Notes: generated from the sequence alone by a model not told the origin. Numbered from the stretch's first letter, positions 19,949 through 30,410 are shown. The stretch: 64,000 nucleotides of DNA from Bacteroidales bacterium (GCA_016929525.1 JAFGIP010000097.1:1-64000); one strand, 5' to 3'. Numbers and translations: made by a program.

Positions 19949-21667
19949 ATGATTAAACAATTTTCAAAACAAAAGTCAATGAATAGAATATTATGGCAAT
20001 CAAAAAGAAAATCAGTTGGTTTTATAATGATTTTAATAATTCTGTCAACAATAACCAATGCACAAAATCCTTTTATAAGACATATGTTTACGGCAGACCC
20101 TTCAGCTCATGTCTGGGACGATGGCAGGCTCTACGTATATCCGTCGCATGATATTGCTCCGCCGCAGGGATGCGACCTGATGGACAGATACCATGTTTTT
20201 TCAACGGACGATATGGTAACCTGGGTCGATCATGGTGAAATTTTAAATTCCGACAGCGTCGAATGGGGACGTCCTGATGGAGGCTTTATGTGGGCCCCGG
20301 ACTGTGCTTTTAAAAACGATACGTTCTATTTTTATTTTCCGCACCCAAGCGAAACCGAATGGAATTCTTCCTGGAAAATTGGTATTGCAACCAGTACATG
20401 TCCTGCAAGCGATTTTAAGGTCAGAGGTTATATTGAAGGTCTGGAGTCATATATTGATCCATGTGTTTTCATTGACGATGATGGTCAGGCATATTTTTAC
20501 TATGGCGGAGGCGGTGTTTGCAAAGGGGGCATGCTAAAGGACAATATGATGGAAATAGAAGGTGAAATGCAAAATATGACAGGACTGGTAGACTTTCACG
20601 AAGCGACATGGGTGCATAAAAGAAATGATATCTACTACCTTTCTTATTCTGATAATCATGATGTAGGAGATTCGCATAACCAGATGAGATATGCAACCAG
20701 CGATAATCCTTTGGGGCCATGGACACACCAGGGTATCTATATGGATCCTACGGATAGCTATACAAATCATGGTTCTATTGTTGAATATAAAGGTCAGTGG
20801 TATGCGTTTTATCACAACAGTATGCTTTCCAACCACGACTGGTTAAGGTCGATTTGCGTTGACTCACTTTTCTACAACGAGGATGGCACAATTCAAAAAG
20901 TGTTGCAGACAAGAGGTCACGGTACGCCTTATGGAGGAACTCCTCACACAATACCCGGGATAATTGAAGCCGAAGATTATAATGAAGGAGGACAGGCCTT
21001 TGCATACAGCGATAATGATACCCTGAATAGCGGATATGCATATCGTGAGGAAGGCGTTGATATTGAAACATGCAGTGTCGGAGGGTTCAATGTTGGCTGG
21101 ACCAATGCCGGTGAATGGCTTGAGTTTACTGTAAATGTAGAGGAATCTCGCGATTACGATGTTCAGGCATATGTTGCATCCCCCGGAGGAGCAAGCATTC
21201 ATCTTAAACTTGATGGAGAAAATATAACAGGTTCCATGACTATTCCTTCTACCGGTGGCTGGCAAAACTGGGATACAATTACTATATATGATATTTATTT
21301 TGAAGCAGGAATGCACTATTTACAGTTATATGAGGAAACAGCGGGTTTTAATATTGATAAAATTGTCATCCTTGAAGAAGCACCGGTGACATCTGTCAGG
21401 AACTTTGAAACAGGATCGGACGAACTTGTAATATATCCCAACCCGACTACCTCGATTATAAATATTTCATTTCAGTCATTAATTTCAGTGTCTGCTCATT
21501 TTGAAATTTACGATCTGCAGGGAAGACTGATGTTATCTTTCAAAGAATTAGCTGTGCAGGGTGCAAATCATACGGGAATTAACATCGGGAATATTTCAGC
21601 AGGGAATTATTTAATGAAATATGTTGCAGGGAATGGAATTAAGAATGCTAGATTTATCATAGAATAA
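19949..21667 (+). CDS. Secreted GH43-CBM6 enzyme with T9SS sorting domain
   Basis: This 572-aa family 43 enzyme is likely an arabinofuranosidase or xylosidase. The triad is D50 in TADPSAHVW, D170 in YIDPCVF and E218 in DFHEATW. A CBM6 domain opens with PGIIEAEDYNEGG (about residues 330-475), and a T9SS type A sorting domain begins at YPNPTTS. The N-terminus is long and basic before a hydrophobic core ending TNAQ. The start at 19949 is supported by AAGGA just upstream; an ATG at 19979 is the alternative. It lies behind TTAA array C and 53 bp before the second GH71/99-like gene. The GH43 subfamily differs from the enzyme at 7354. Confidence 0.84.
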   Translation: MIKQFSKQKSMNRILWQSKRKSVGFIMILIILSTITNAQNPFIRHMFTADPSAHVWDDGRLYVYPSHDIAPPQGCDLMDRYHVFSTDDMVTWVDHGEILNSDSVEWGRPDGGFMWAPDCAFKNDTFYFYFPHPSETEWNSSWKIGIATSTCPASDFKVRGYIEGLESYIDPCVFIDDDGQAYFYYGGGGVCKGGMLKDNMMEIEGEMQNMTGLVDFHEATWVHKRNDIYYLSYSDNHDVGDSHNQMRYATSDNPLGPWTHQGIYMDPTDSYTNHGSIVEYKGQWYAFYHNSMLSNHDWLRSICVDSLFYNEDGTIQKVLQTRGHGTPYGGTPHTIPGIIEAEDYNEGGQAFAYSDNDTLNSGYAYREEGVDIETCSVGGFNVGWTNAGEWLEFTVNVEESRDYDVQAYVASPGGASIHLKLDGENITGSMTIPSTGGWQNWDTITIYDIYFEAGMHYLQLYEETAGFNIDKIVILEEAPVTSVRNFETGSDELVIYPNPTTSIINISFQSLISVSAHFEIYDLQGRLMLSFKELAVQGANHTGINIGNISAGNYLMKYVAGNGIKNARFIIE

Positions 21668-21720
21668 CTGACTTTCTTTAACAGTGAAAAATTTTAATTT
21701 ATACTACTAATTATCAAGAT

Positions 21721-24597
21721 ATGAATAAATTGAAGATCAGTATTTCCATAATTGTTACAATCATTATAACATCATACTTTTCGTATAATATATGTGCCGG
21801 CGATGTGGTTGGTAAAGTTACGGTTGGATACCAGGGTTGGTTTGCATGTCCCGACGACGGATCACCGATAGATATGTGGTGGCACTGGTCAACAAGCTGG
21901 TCACAACCGCCATCACCAAGCACCAATGGTATGATATCGTGGCCGGAAGTAAGCGGTTATACCACAACTTTTCAGACTAACTTTTCAAACCTTGGGAATG
22001 GCCAACCGGCAACAGTTTTTTCATCTTACACAGACCAGACAATTAACACACATTTCTTATGGATGGCACAGAACGAGATCGACTGTGCTGCACTGCAGCG
22101 ATTTAGTCCTTATGGAATCGAAGGTCCCACTCGTGATGATATGGCTGAGAAAGTAAAGGATGCAGCCGAAACCAATGGCGTTAAATTCTATATTATGTAT
22201 GATGTGACCGGGTGGACAAATATGCAGTCGGAAATTAAAGAAGACTGGACCAATAAGATGAGTGCCTACACTTCTTCTACTGCATATGCATATGAAGACG
22301 GGAAACCGGTTGTTGTTATATGGGGATTTGGATTTAGCGATCCAAATCGTCCTTGGGATGCGGAAACCTGCCTTGACGTGATAGCATGGTTTAAGGGTCA
22401 GGGTTGTTATGTCGGAGGTGGTGTCCCTACTCACTGGAGAACTGAAACAAGTGATTCCAGACCGGACTTTTTAGAAGTTTATCATGCATTTGATATGATC
22501 TCTCCATGGATGGTAGGAAGAATAGGTAATATCAGCGGATCGGACTGGTTCTATGAGAATATTAACCTTCCTGATCAGGCGGATTGTGATGCTCATGGAA
22601 TAGACTATCAGCCTTGTGTTCTGCCCGGCGATTTACAGCAAGAACACAGGGACAATGGTGATTTCATGTGGCGACAGTTTTATAATATGATCAGTGTTGG
22701 CTGTCAGGGAATATACATATCGATGTTCGATGAATATAATGAAGCGAACCAGATACTGAATACATCAGACAGTTATTTAAGCAATCCGACAAACTCGGAT
22801 TTTAAAACTACAAGCTCCGAAGGTGTGTATGTTTCTTCTGATTTCTACATGCGTTTGACCGGAGAAGGCGGAAGAATGCTTAAAGGAATAATTACTTTGG
22901 CCGATACCCATTCAATTCCATTACAGTCGGCACCTATGTGGTACCGATCAAGCTTTGAACCAGGTTTCGATGCGTTACCCGCCTGGACAAGTACAATTGA
23001 TGATGAAGAAACTATTACAAATGTAAGCTCGCCGGTTTGTGAACTGAGCGAAGATAAATTTTATGTAGGGACAACTGCTATTGAAATAAGTGGAGACGAC
23101 AATTCTTCAACGGGAGGGTCATCTGCTTATTTCAAAGTAATTGATGTTGATATTCTGGTAAGCTCAAATACAAATCTGACATATCTGTTCTACCCGCTTA
23201 ACGATTTGGGAAGATATATCTCTGTTGATCTCATCATGGAAGATGCTACCAATCTTCGGGATTCAGATGCAGAAGATCATAACAGCGTTTCTATGCACCC
23301 GTCTGCAGGAAGGGGGACTGTTGGAACCTGGAATAAAGTAAGCTGCAATATCGGGTCGTGGTTGGAAGGCAAAACGATTGACAGAATACTGATTTGTTAT
23401 GATCATGAACCGGAGACAGGAACATTTACGGCTTATATCGATAATGTTATTGTCTACGACGGTGATATGGATACAGAAGCCCTTTTACCGGCATTTCCAT
23501 ATGATCCCGTTCCTTATAATGAACAGGTCTTTACCAATTCAGCTCCTGAACAGCTGGCATGGAGTGCCGATGATCTCTCTCAGACTTTTACAATTTATCT
23601 GGACGATGATATTGTACTCACTGATGATGACCTTATTAACACGCAGACAGATACTTTTTATATATTACCACGTCTGAAAGGAAATGAAACTTACTACTGG
23701 CGCGTTGATCAGACAACCCCCGACGGAACAACCATGGGACCCGTATGGTCTTTTGTCACCCCCGATCCATATACAGATCCGGTTAATCCGTCTCCTGCTC
23801 ATTTATCTGCCGATGTCGATACCAACGTAACATTTGCCTGGCAGGCAGAAATTATCGACCAGACATTTAATATATACCTGGGCACAGAAGCAGTATTAAC
23901 ATTTACCGATTTACTCAGCTCACAAACTGATACGTTTATATATTATCCGTTGTTAAACACGAATAAAACATACTACTGGAGAGTTGACCAGACCAGTGCT
24001 TACGGGACTACAACAGGGCCGGTCTGGAGATTCTCAACCAGGAATAAACCTCTGCAGGCAAGGTATCCGCGACCGATAGACGGATCACTCAACAGGGATA
24101 TTAACCTTGAGTTATCATGGCAGATTGGATCTTATGTCGACAGTCAGAATTTATATCTGGGTACATCTGATAATCTGGATGCCGAAGATCTGATTGGTAG
24201 TCCTGCCGATGGTTCTTATGAACTTACAGATTTGGAATACAGTACAACTTATTACTGGCGTGTTGATGGTATTAATGATGTTGGCACAACCAAAGGTGAG
24301 GTTTGGAACTTTACAACAAAGGATGACCCCGATGGAATACATACGGCTGAAGAAGGAATTCTGATTACGGAAGTGTACCCAAATCCGGTTACTGATGGAG
24401 TTTTCTATATCGATTTTCAGGATACATTCAACGGGAATATAAGATTGTCGGATATTCACGGAAAATTACTGATGTCTGAAGAAGTTGCCGGAAAGTCGAT
24501 CATTGAAATTTCAGTAGCTGATATTCCACCGGGATTATATTTTATTTCCATTTTTGATAAAGAATATATTTTGGTCAGAAAGATATTCATTGAATAA
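21721..24597 (+). CDS. GH71/GH99-like enzyme with fn3 repeats and T9SS sorting domain
   Basis: This 958-aa relative of the protein at 3375 is exported by T9SS. The N-terminal 390 residues match the GH71/99-like fold: VTVGYQGWFACPDDGSP at the start, and MFDEYNEANQI with the probable catalytic pair E338/E341. A middle beta-rich domain (about 395-590) looks like a carbohydrate-binding module of unknown class. Three fn3-like repeats follow, each with a YYWRVD motif, and the sorting domain begins YPNPVTDG. Keeping one periplasmic and one surface copy of the same enzyme type suggests stepwise attack on one polymer (inference). A role on alpha-mannan or another alpha-linked glycan is suggested only by the GH99 relationship. 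Confidence 0.74.
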   Translation: MNKLKISISIIVTIIITSYFSYNICAGDVVGKVTVGYQGWFACPDDGSPIDMWWHWSTSWSQPPSPSTNGMISWPEVSGYTTTFQTNFSNLGNGQPATVFSSYTDQTINTHFLWMAQNEIDCAALQRFSPYGIEGPTRDDMAEKVKDAAETNGVKFYIMYDVTGWTNMQSEIKEDWTNKMSAYTSSTAYAYEDGKPVVVIWGFGFSDPNRPWDAETCLDVIAWFKGQGCYVGGGVPTHWRTETSDSRPDFLEVYHAFDMISPWMVGRIGNISGSDWFYENINLPDQADCDAHGIDYQPCVLPGDLQQEHRDNGDFMWRQFYNMISVGCQGIYISMFDEYNEANQILNTSDSYLSNPTNSDFKTTSSEGVYVSSDFYMRLTGEGGRMLKGIITLADTHSIPLQSAPMWYRSSFEPGFDALPAWTSTIDDEETITNVSSPVCELSEDKFYVGTTAIEISGDDNSSTGGSSAYFKVIDVDILVSSNTNLTYLFYPLNDLGRYISVDLIMEDATNLRDSDAEDHNSVSMHPSAGRGTVGTWNKVSCNIGSWLEGKTIDRILICYDHEPETGTFTAYIDNVIVYDGDMDTEALLPAFPYDPVPYNEQVFTNSAPEQLAWSADDLSQTFTIYLDDDIVLTDDDLINTQTDTFYILPRLKGNETYYWRVDQTTPDGTTMGPVWSFVTPDPYTDPVNPSPAHLSADVDTNVTFAWQAEIIDQTFNIYLGTEAVLTFTDLLSSQTDTFIYYPLLNTNKTYYWRVDQTSAYGTTTGPVWRFSTRNKPLQARYPRPIDGSLNRDINLELSWQIGSYVDSQNLYLGTSDNLDAEDLIGSPADGSYELTDLEYSTTYYWRVDGINDVGTTKGEVWNFTTKDDPDGIHTAEEGILITEVYPNPVTDGVFYIDFQDTFNGNIRLSDIHGKLLMSEEVAGKSIIEISVADIPPGLYFISIFDKEYILVRKIFIE

Positions 24598-24924
24598 ATC
24601 TTATTTACAGTTTAAAACCTCAGAAGAATTTATTCAGTTACGACGTATCAACCTTATTTTACCAGAAATAAAATTGAATAACATTTAACCTGATTCTGAT
24701 AAAAATATATACTTTCTGACTTAACAAAGATGGGGAAATGAGTGTCTGAAAGGTTATTATAATAGATCCATCCTGTCTGCCATTCTTTTTACCGATTTTT
24801 TAAAAGTGTATTAATAACATTTTAATGCATGATTTTTTGATATATCATAAACCAACTGCGTAAGAATGATATGGATAAACAATTGAAAATAAGATAAAAC
24901 AGAAAAATATTATTAAAAGATGGC
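24598..24924. promoter_or_regulatory. Intergenic with a second, three-unit TTAA array
   Basis: This gene-free stretch leads to array D. It contains TTAA at 24800, 24811 and 24822, again exactly 11 bp apart, preceded by a near match (TTAC) at 24789. No TTTG element stands at the 18-19 bp distance seen in the four main arrays, so this may be an upstream accessory site. No gene is visible. Confidence 0.4.
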
Positions 24925-24982
24925 TTTTAATTTTCTATTAAGCATTTTTTAATTAATTATTAATTGGCAGGCCATTAATTTG
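24925..24982 (+). promoter_or_regulatory. Phased TTAA array D and -7 element of the beta-helix gene
   Basis: TTAA occurs at 24927, 24938, 24949 and 24960 (all 11 bp). Eleven bases after the last unit comes TTAATTTG (24975-24982), a good -7 match. The start codon is at 25026. The geometry equals arrays A, B and C. Confidence 0.6.
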
Positions 24983-25025
24983 TTTCAAAAATTAACTCTA
25001 TCGTACTAATTAAATTTCATTAACT

Positions 25026-26840
25026 ATGAAAAAACTAATACTCTTATTTGTGGCGTTTGTGCCAATCTGTTTATTCTCCCAGGTAAGAATCGGAGGAACA
25101 GAATATGAATCTTTACAAGCAGCGTGTGATGCAGCAGTTGAAGACGACGTTGTTACTATAGAAGGTGAAATAACACTTACTGGTGTTTACGGTATTTCAA
25201 AAAGCATTACAGTAAGAGGTATATCCTCCGATGCAAAAATTGTATTTGGTTCGGAAGGTGATAACCGTCTGGGTTTTGGTGGTGACACAGAAATCATTGT
25301 TGAAAATCTTACAATTGTTGGTTATCCAAGAAGTCAGAGACAGATGTGGGTATCAGACAACTGTCACGTAATATTCAAGAATGACACCATAAGGGATTGT
25401 CACAATACCGGTCCTAACGATGAGCATGGAGGAGCATTCCTGAATGTAGGAACAAGTACCTTTGAAGCACATAACTGTGTTTTTAAAAATAATAAAAGTA
25501 GTAAGAATGGAGGTGTTTTCTGGGCTGTTGACCAATGCAGTGTATTATTGTACGATTGCCTCTTCACAGGAAATATAGCTCAGTATGAAAATGAGGACGG
25601 GAAAGGCGGTGTACTTGCCAGTGTTGGAGAAGGCCATACCTACTATGCTGAAAACTGTGCATTTATTGAAAATGGAAGTGAAGGTCATGGCGGAGTAATC
25701 TGGATTGAACATAATCAGTCAATGACCTGCGTAAACTGCACATTTTCCGGTAACTGGGCCGGTGGTCATGGCGGAGCTATTGGTTTCTGGGAAAATGCAT
25801 CTATTGATCTGATCAATTGTACAGTATACCAGAACAGTGTATTATATGAAGGTGGTGGTGGTGCTGTATTCCTGAACTGGGGCAGCAATACCGTAAATAT
25901 GCAGAATACAGTACTTACTGGTAACGGATACGATGACGGTGAAGGTACAAGCGGAGCAAGTAATATTGAAGGTGAAGCCGAAAATGCTCCCTTCACAGTT
26001 ACTGCAGACAATAGCTACTATACGCTGACAGAGGATGGTACCATTGTAACAGAAGGTAGTAATTCACTGAATACAGGAGCAATATTACTGGAAGATGTCG
26101 ATCTTGAAAGCGGGATCTATTGGAATAAGATCGCTCTTGAAACAAGTGTTTTGGTAGGATTAGGCGATCCTGTTTACCTTGAACCTTACAGTTCAACTGA
26201 CCAGCGAGGCTGGGACAGGGATATGGAATCAGCCATCTGTGCAGGTGCATACGATATAGATGCTGAAGCCTATGATTCAGTAGTCGTTAAAATGCAGATC
26301 CCCGATCAGGAGATGGATGAAATCGATGAATTAAATGTTTCCTATGCAGGTGTGATGGAAGTATATCTTATTCCTCCTTCTGATATAATGGGTGAGGTTG
26401 AATATGAAGTTGAATCTTCCGACGAAGATCTGCTTACTGTTGACCTTGATACCGATACAGAAGAAATTATCCTTTCGAAGGAGACCGAAGAGGTAACAAT
26501 TGCAACAGTTACACTTAGAGGTTATAGTCCTAAAGTAGCATATAATGAAATAACATTCGATGTTTACCTGAATCAGTCTTTAGTATCGATCTCTAATGTC
26601 AGGATCAAAGAAATAGATCTGTATCCTAATCCTGCAGCCGACTATATCTTATTCCCGGATTTATTTGAATCAGATTTAAATATATCTGTATTCAATGTGA
26701 CAGGAGAGGTTGTATTAAATGCTGAACTTCAAAATTCAGCAAACAGACTCGATGTATCTTCACTGACATCAGGTTTATATTTTATAAAAATTACCGATGA
26801 AAGCGGAGCAGTATATTCACAGCGCTTTATAAAAGAATAA
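25026..26840 (+). CDS. Secreted right-handed beta-helix protein with T9SS sorting domain
   Basis: This 604-aa exported protein of unknown role has a signal peptide (1-19, ending LFSQ). Residues 25 to about 330 carry parallel beta-helix repeats with phrases such as GGAFLNVGTSTFEAHNCVF and GGAIGFWENASIDLINCTV, like chlamydial Pmp and pectate-lyase-like proteins. About 420-520 is a beta-sandwich-like region and the end is a T9SS domain (YPNPAAD). No lyase catalytic residues can be assigned. It lies behind array D and directly before the SusC operon, so it is probably part of the same response. It could be a polysaccharide lyase, a glycan-binding adhesin or a scaffold. Confidence 0.7.
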   Translation: MKKLILLFVAFVPICLFSQVRIGGTEYESLQAACDAAVEDDVVTIEGEITLTGVYGISKSITVRGISSDAKIVFGSEGDNRLGFGGDTEIIVENLTIVGYPRSQRQMWVSDNCHVIFKNDTIRDCHNTGPNDEHGGAFLNVGTSTFEAHNCVFKNNKSSKNGGVFWAVDQCSVLLYDCLFTGNIAQYENEDGKGGVLASVGEGHTYYAENCAFIENGSEGHGGVIWIEHNQSMTCVNCTFSGNWAGGHGGAIGFWENASIDLINCTVYQNSVLYEGGGGAVFLNWGSNTVNMQNTVLTGNGYDDGEGTSGASNIEGEAENAPFTVTADNSYYTLTEDGTIVTEGSNSLNTGAILLEDVDLESGIYWNKIALETSVLVGLGDPVYLEPYSSTDQRGWDRDMESAICAGAYDIDAEAYDSVVVKMQIPDQEMDEIDELNVSYAGVMEVYLIPPSDIMGEVEYEVESSDEDLLTVDLDTDTEEIILSKETEEVTIATVTLRGYSPKVAYNEITFDVYLNQSLVSISNVRIKEIDLYPNPAADYILFPDLFESDLNISVFNVTGEVVLNAELQNSANRLDVSSLTSGLYFIKITDESGAVYSQRFIKE

Positions 26841-26857
26841 TTGGAACTCATAAATTG

Positions 26858-26891
26858 ATTGTTCCGGAAGTATAAGCACTTCCGGGACAAT
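26858..26891. terminator. 14-bp hairpin after the beta-helix gene
   Basis: ATTGTTCCGGAAGT (26858-26871) pairs with ACTTCCGGGACAAT (26878-26891) over 14 bp with one G-U pair and a six-base loop. There is no clear U tract, so it may be an RNA-stabilising hairpin or a weak terminator between the beta-helix gene and susC. Confidence 0.55.
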
Positions 26892-27025
26892 CTCAGGTTT
26901 ATATTAAAAAACAGCTGGTAAAATTCACACTTGACCGGCTATATTAAAAAAAGTAATATCTGTGAATGATTTGTGCAGAAAGAATACTGAAACTTAAAAC
27001 CTGATCAGAATACTACTATTACCTT

Positions 27026-27062
27026 GTTTAATCATGTTTTTAATACTTACAACTGAATATTG
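27026..27062 (+). promoter_or_regulatory. Possible degenerate TTAA site of the SusC operon
   Basis: Only two TTAA units are found (27028 and 27040, 12 bp apart), with ATTG ending 19 bp after the second, the same distance as in the four full arrays. The leader to the SusC start would be about 110 bases. The match is weak and could be chance in AT-rich DNA. Nothing else distinctive is seen in 26892-27176. Confidence 0.25.
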
Positions 27063-27176
27063 GAACCTAAAACCAGATATACTCCGGTAGACCCTTTGCA
27101 TATACATCAGGTAAAGAATTCCGGACCTGGAAATTAATATTTCCTGACAATAATAACTAACCCAAAATACCTGTAT

Positions 27177-30100
27177 ATGAATAGAATATTAACCTTCCTC
27201 CTTTTGGTATTTTTATGTATCACGGGAGCATTTGCACAACAACAAATTACAGGAAATGTAAAAGATGAGGATAACAACCCGTTGCCTGGGGCAAATGTGT
27301 TTAATAAAACCACCAAAGAAGGGGTAATAACCGATGTGGGTGGTAATTTCACAATTCAGGCCGGTCCCGCCGACTCAATCATGATCTCATTTGTAGGCTA
27401 CTTAACAGAAGATGTTACACCGGGGAATGAGACTTATATAGATATCAATCTTATTCCCAATATAACTTCACTGGATGAGGTAGTTGTAACTGCTCTGGGT
27501 ATTTCCAGGGAAGTAAAATCGATTGGATTCGCCCAGCAATCGGTATCAGCCCAGGAACTGACCGAAGCAAGAGACCCTAATATTACCACAGCACTTGCCG
27601 GTAAGGTTTCCGGTTTACAGGTAATTTCCAACGGTGGCCCGACTTCTTCTGCCACAATAGTTATCAGGGGAATGGCATCGCTGAGTAACAGGAACGATCC
27701 AATCTGGGTAATCGATGGTGTACCTATTATCAACAATTCCGGCCAACAGGCTGATGATCGTGAAATTGACTATGGTAATGATGCTGCCGACTTAAACCCG
27801 GATATGATAGAAAGCATTGAAGTACTTAAAGGACCAAATGCAGCTGCACTGTATGGATCGATTGCCCAGAATGGTGCGATATTGATTACTACTAAAAAAG
27901 GAACATCACAAAACAGGCTTGGAGTTACTTTGAGCTCAAATATTATGTTTCACCAGGTAAGGGAGTACCCCGATTATCAAAATGTTTATGGTGCCGGGCA
28001 CGTACTGCAGATAGGCAGGGAAGAAACACAAAGGGATGATTCAACAGGATACCCTATTGTTGGAAGTTATATGCGTTCATGGGGAGCGCCGATGCTTGGG
28101 CAAAACGTCGTTAACTACAATGGCGAACTGACAACTTACGATCCTGAACCGGATAACGTAAAAGACTTTTACCAGACAGGGAAAGTGTATACAAATACAA
28201 TAACTCTCGACAGAGCCTACGAAAAAGGTTCCTTCCGCTTTACTTATACAAACGTTTCAGGAACAGATATCGTACCTGATCATAACGTGCAAAAGTCTCA
28301 TAATGTAAACCTGAGAGCAGTTAAGGAATTTAGCACATTCCTGAATGTTAACGCGGGTGTGATCTGGATGGATGAAAAAGTTAAAAACAGAATGTATAGG
28401 AACTGGAACCCCAGGAATCCCATGAATACATTTATTTATATGCACAGGAACAATTCCCTGGAAGATCTTGATCCCTGGAAGGGCGAAGACGGAAGGGCAA
28501 TTAATCAGTTTGAAGGGGACCAGTACGATAATCCTTTATGGCTTTTAAATGAGATATGGAATGAAGATTCCAAAAACAGGTTTATAGGTGATATAACCCT
28601 ATACGGTGAAATACTGAAAAATTTTTCTTACAGGATAAGATTTAACCAGGATTATATTCAAAGGGAAGGATGTGATTTTAATAACTGGGGCGCCGATTAT
28701 GACGATGACGGTTCATATAGCAACTTTATTTCAACGAATTCTCAAAGGAACTACGAAGGTATCTTAACGTACAGTTCTGATATCAACGATGTTCTGACAT
28801 ATAGCGTCAACTTAGGTTTAAATCAGAGAGAAAGTGACGGTTTAAGAAGATGGGCCTCAATTTCATCTTTAATTATGCCGGATGAAGCAAGTATATACAA
28901 TTCTCTTGATGATCCTCAAACAGGAGAAAGCCGGTGGAGTAAAGTGACACAGTCGGTATTTGGGTTTATTAACCTGGGCTTTAAAGATTTAATATTTCTG
29001 GATCTGACTGCCCGCAACGACTGGTCATCAACACTGCCCGATGATAACAACAGCTATTTTTATCCTTCGGTGAGTACGAGTATTGTTTACAGCGATATAT
29101 TTAATATAAGGGAAAACATTTTGCCATTTGGTAAACTGAGGTTTTCATGGGCTAAGGTAGGAAACGATACAGATCCATATCAAACTCAAAATGCTTACGA
29201 ATACGGAGGTATGTATAATGAAAATCCATGGATGTTTCTGAACCGGGTAAGAAGAAATGAAGAATTAAAACCTGAAGAAACAACATCTTTCGAAATCGGT
29301 TTGGACAACAGGTTTTTTAATAACAGATTATCATTCGATATTACTTTATATAAACAGTATACGGTAAATCAGATCGTATCGATTAAAGTACCGGCACCGT
29401 CGGGATATTCCGATAAAGTTGTCAATGTGGGACGGATCGATAACAAAGGAATTGAACTAAGCTTTGGAGTAAAACCCATTGATAGAAAAAACTTTGATTG
29501 GGAGATTTTGCTTAACTGGTCAAAGAATGATAATGAAGTCGTAGAACTGGATTCTACGGGAGCTCCGTTCTGGTTGAATTCTATGATTGGGGTTAATATT
29601 TTTGCCGAGGTTGGTAGACCTTATGGTGTATTGAGAGGTACAACACAACTCCATACATCGGATGGCAGACCTTTAATCGATCCTAATAGCCTGGAACCAA
29701 TTTATATTGACGATGGTTATCTTGGAAATGCTTTCCCCGAATGGATCGGTTCGGTCAGAAATTCATTCAGATATAAAAACTTTGATTTAGGAATCTTAAT
29801 AGATTTTCAAAAAGGAGGAACATTATACTCTGTTGGAAACCACAAAGCACAGGTATGGGGTAATACAACAAGGTCCTTGGAAGGACGTGAAGAATGGAGG
29901 TTTAGTGCATGGATCCTTGGTGAAAGTGATGATGAAAGAAGGGGAATCGGAATTGACGGATCAGAATATAACGATAGCGACAGGAGCAAAGGTATCTGGG
30001 TTGAAGGCTGGTTTCCGCTGCTTGATGAAGAAGGAAATTATGTATATGACGAGAATGGAAACATAGTAGCCGATGAATGGGGCGGAGGTTACGTACTCCC

Positions 30101-30398
30101 GCAAAACTGGTGGCAGCTGGCCGATAAGCACATGATCCAGAATACATTCGACAGATCGTTTGTAAAACTCAGGGAGGTGACACTCGGGTATACAGTACCA
30201 TACTCCAAACTGAAGAACTTACCGTTTGAAAGGATCAGAGTTGCTGCTGTTGGCAGAAATCTATGGACCATATTTAAAAATACTCCGAATGGTATCGATC
30301 CGGAATCTACCTCAACAGTTGGTAACGGTCAGGGAGTAGAATTTGGATCAGTGCTTCCGACAGCATATTATGGTTTCGATGTAAAAATTTCATTTTAA
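27177..30398 (+). CDS. SusC-like TonB-dependent outer membrane transporter
   Basis: This 1073-aa outer membrane transporter imports oligosaccharides with its SusD partner using TonB/proton-motive energy. The signal peptide ends AFAQ (about residue 21). A carboxypeptidase-regulatory-like N-terminal domain (22-105) is followed by the TonB-box region SLDEVVVTALGI. A plug domain comes next (IRGMASLSNRNDPIWVIDGVPI, with EVLKGPNAAALYGS), then a long beta-barrel that ends in an aromatic residue (FDVKISF). Length is normal for SusC. It is 12 bp from the SusD gene, forming an operon. Here the class-typical ALGI replaces VGYG in the box. Substrate cannot be read from the sequence. Confidence 0.95.
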   Translation: MNRILTFLLLVFLCITGAFAQQQITGNVKDEDNNPLPGANVFNKTTKEGVITDVGGNFTIQAGPADSIMISFVGYLTEDVTPGNETYIDINLIPNITSLDEVVVTALGISREVKSIGFAQQSVSAQELTEARDPNITTALAGKVSGLQVISNGGPTSSATIVIRGMASLSNRNDPIWVIDGVPIINNSGQQADDREIDYGNDAADLNPDMIESIEVLKGPNAAALYGSIAQNGAILITTKKGTSQNRLGVTLSSNIMFHQVREYPDYQNVYGAGHVLQIGREETQRDDSTGYPIVGSYMRSWGAPMLGQNVVNYNGELTTYDPEPDNVKDFYQTGKVYTNTITLDRAYEKGSFRFTYTNVSGTDIVPDHNVQKSHNVNLRAVKEFSTFLNVNAGVIWMDEKVKNRMYRNWNPRNPMNTFIYMHRNNSLEDLDPWKGEDGRAINQFEGDQYDNPLWLLNEIWNEDSKNRFIGDITLYGEILKNFSYRIRFNQDYIQREGCDFNNWGADYDDDGSYSNFISTNSQRNYEGILTYSSDINDVLTYSVNLGLNQRESDGLRRWASISSLIMPDEASIYNSLDDPQTGESRWSKVTQSVFGFINLGFKDLIFLDLTARNDWSSTLPDDNNSYFYPSVSTSIVYSDIFNIRENILPFGKLRFSWAKVGNDTDPYQTQNAYEYGGMYNENPWMFLNRVRRNEELKPEETTSFEIGLDNRFFNNRLSFDITLYKQYTVNQIVSIKVPAPSGYSDKVVNVGRIDNKGIELSFGVKPIDRKNFDWEILLNWSKNDNEVVELDSTGAPFWLNSMIGVNIFAEVGRPYGVLRGTTQLHTSDGRPLIDPNSLEPIYIDDGYLGNAFPEWIGSVRNSFRYKNFDLGILIDFQKGGTLYSVGNHKAQVWGNTTRSLEGREEWRFSAWILGESDDERRGIGIDGSEYNDSDRSKGIWVEGWFPLLDEEGNYVYDENGNIVADEWGGGYVLPQNWWQLADKHMIQNTFDRSFVKLREVTLGYTVPYSKLKNLPFERIRVAAVGRNLWTIFKNTPNGIDPESTSTVGNGQGVEFGSVLPTAYYGFDVKISF

Positions 30399-30410
30399 AG
30401 ACTGACTATC

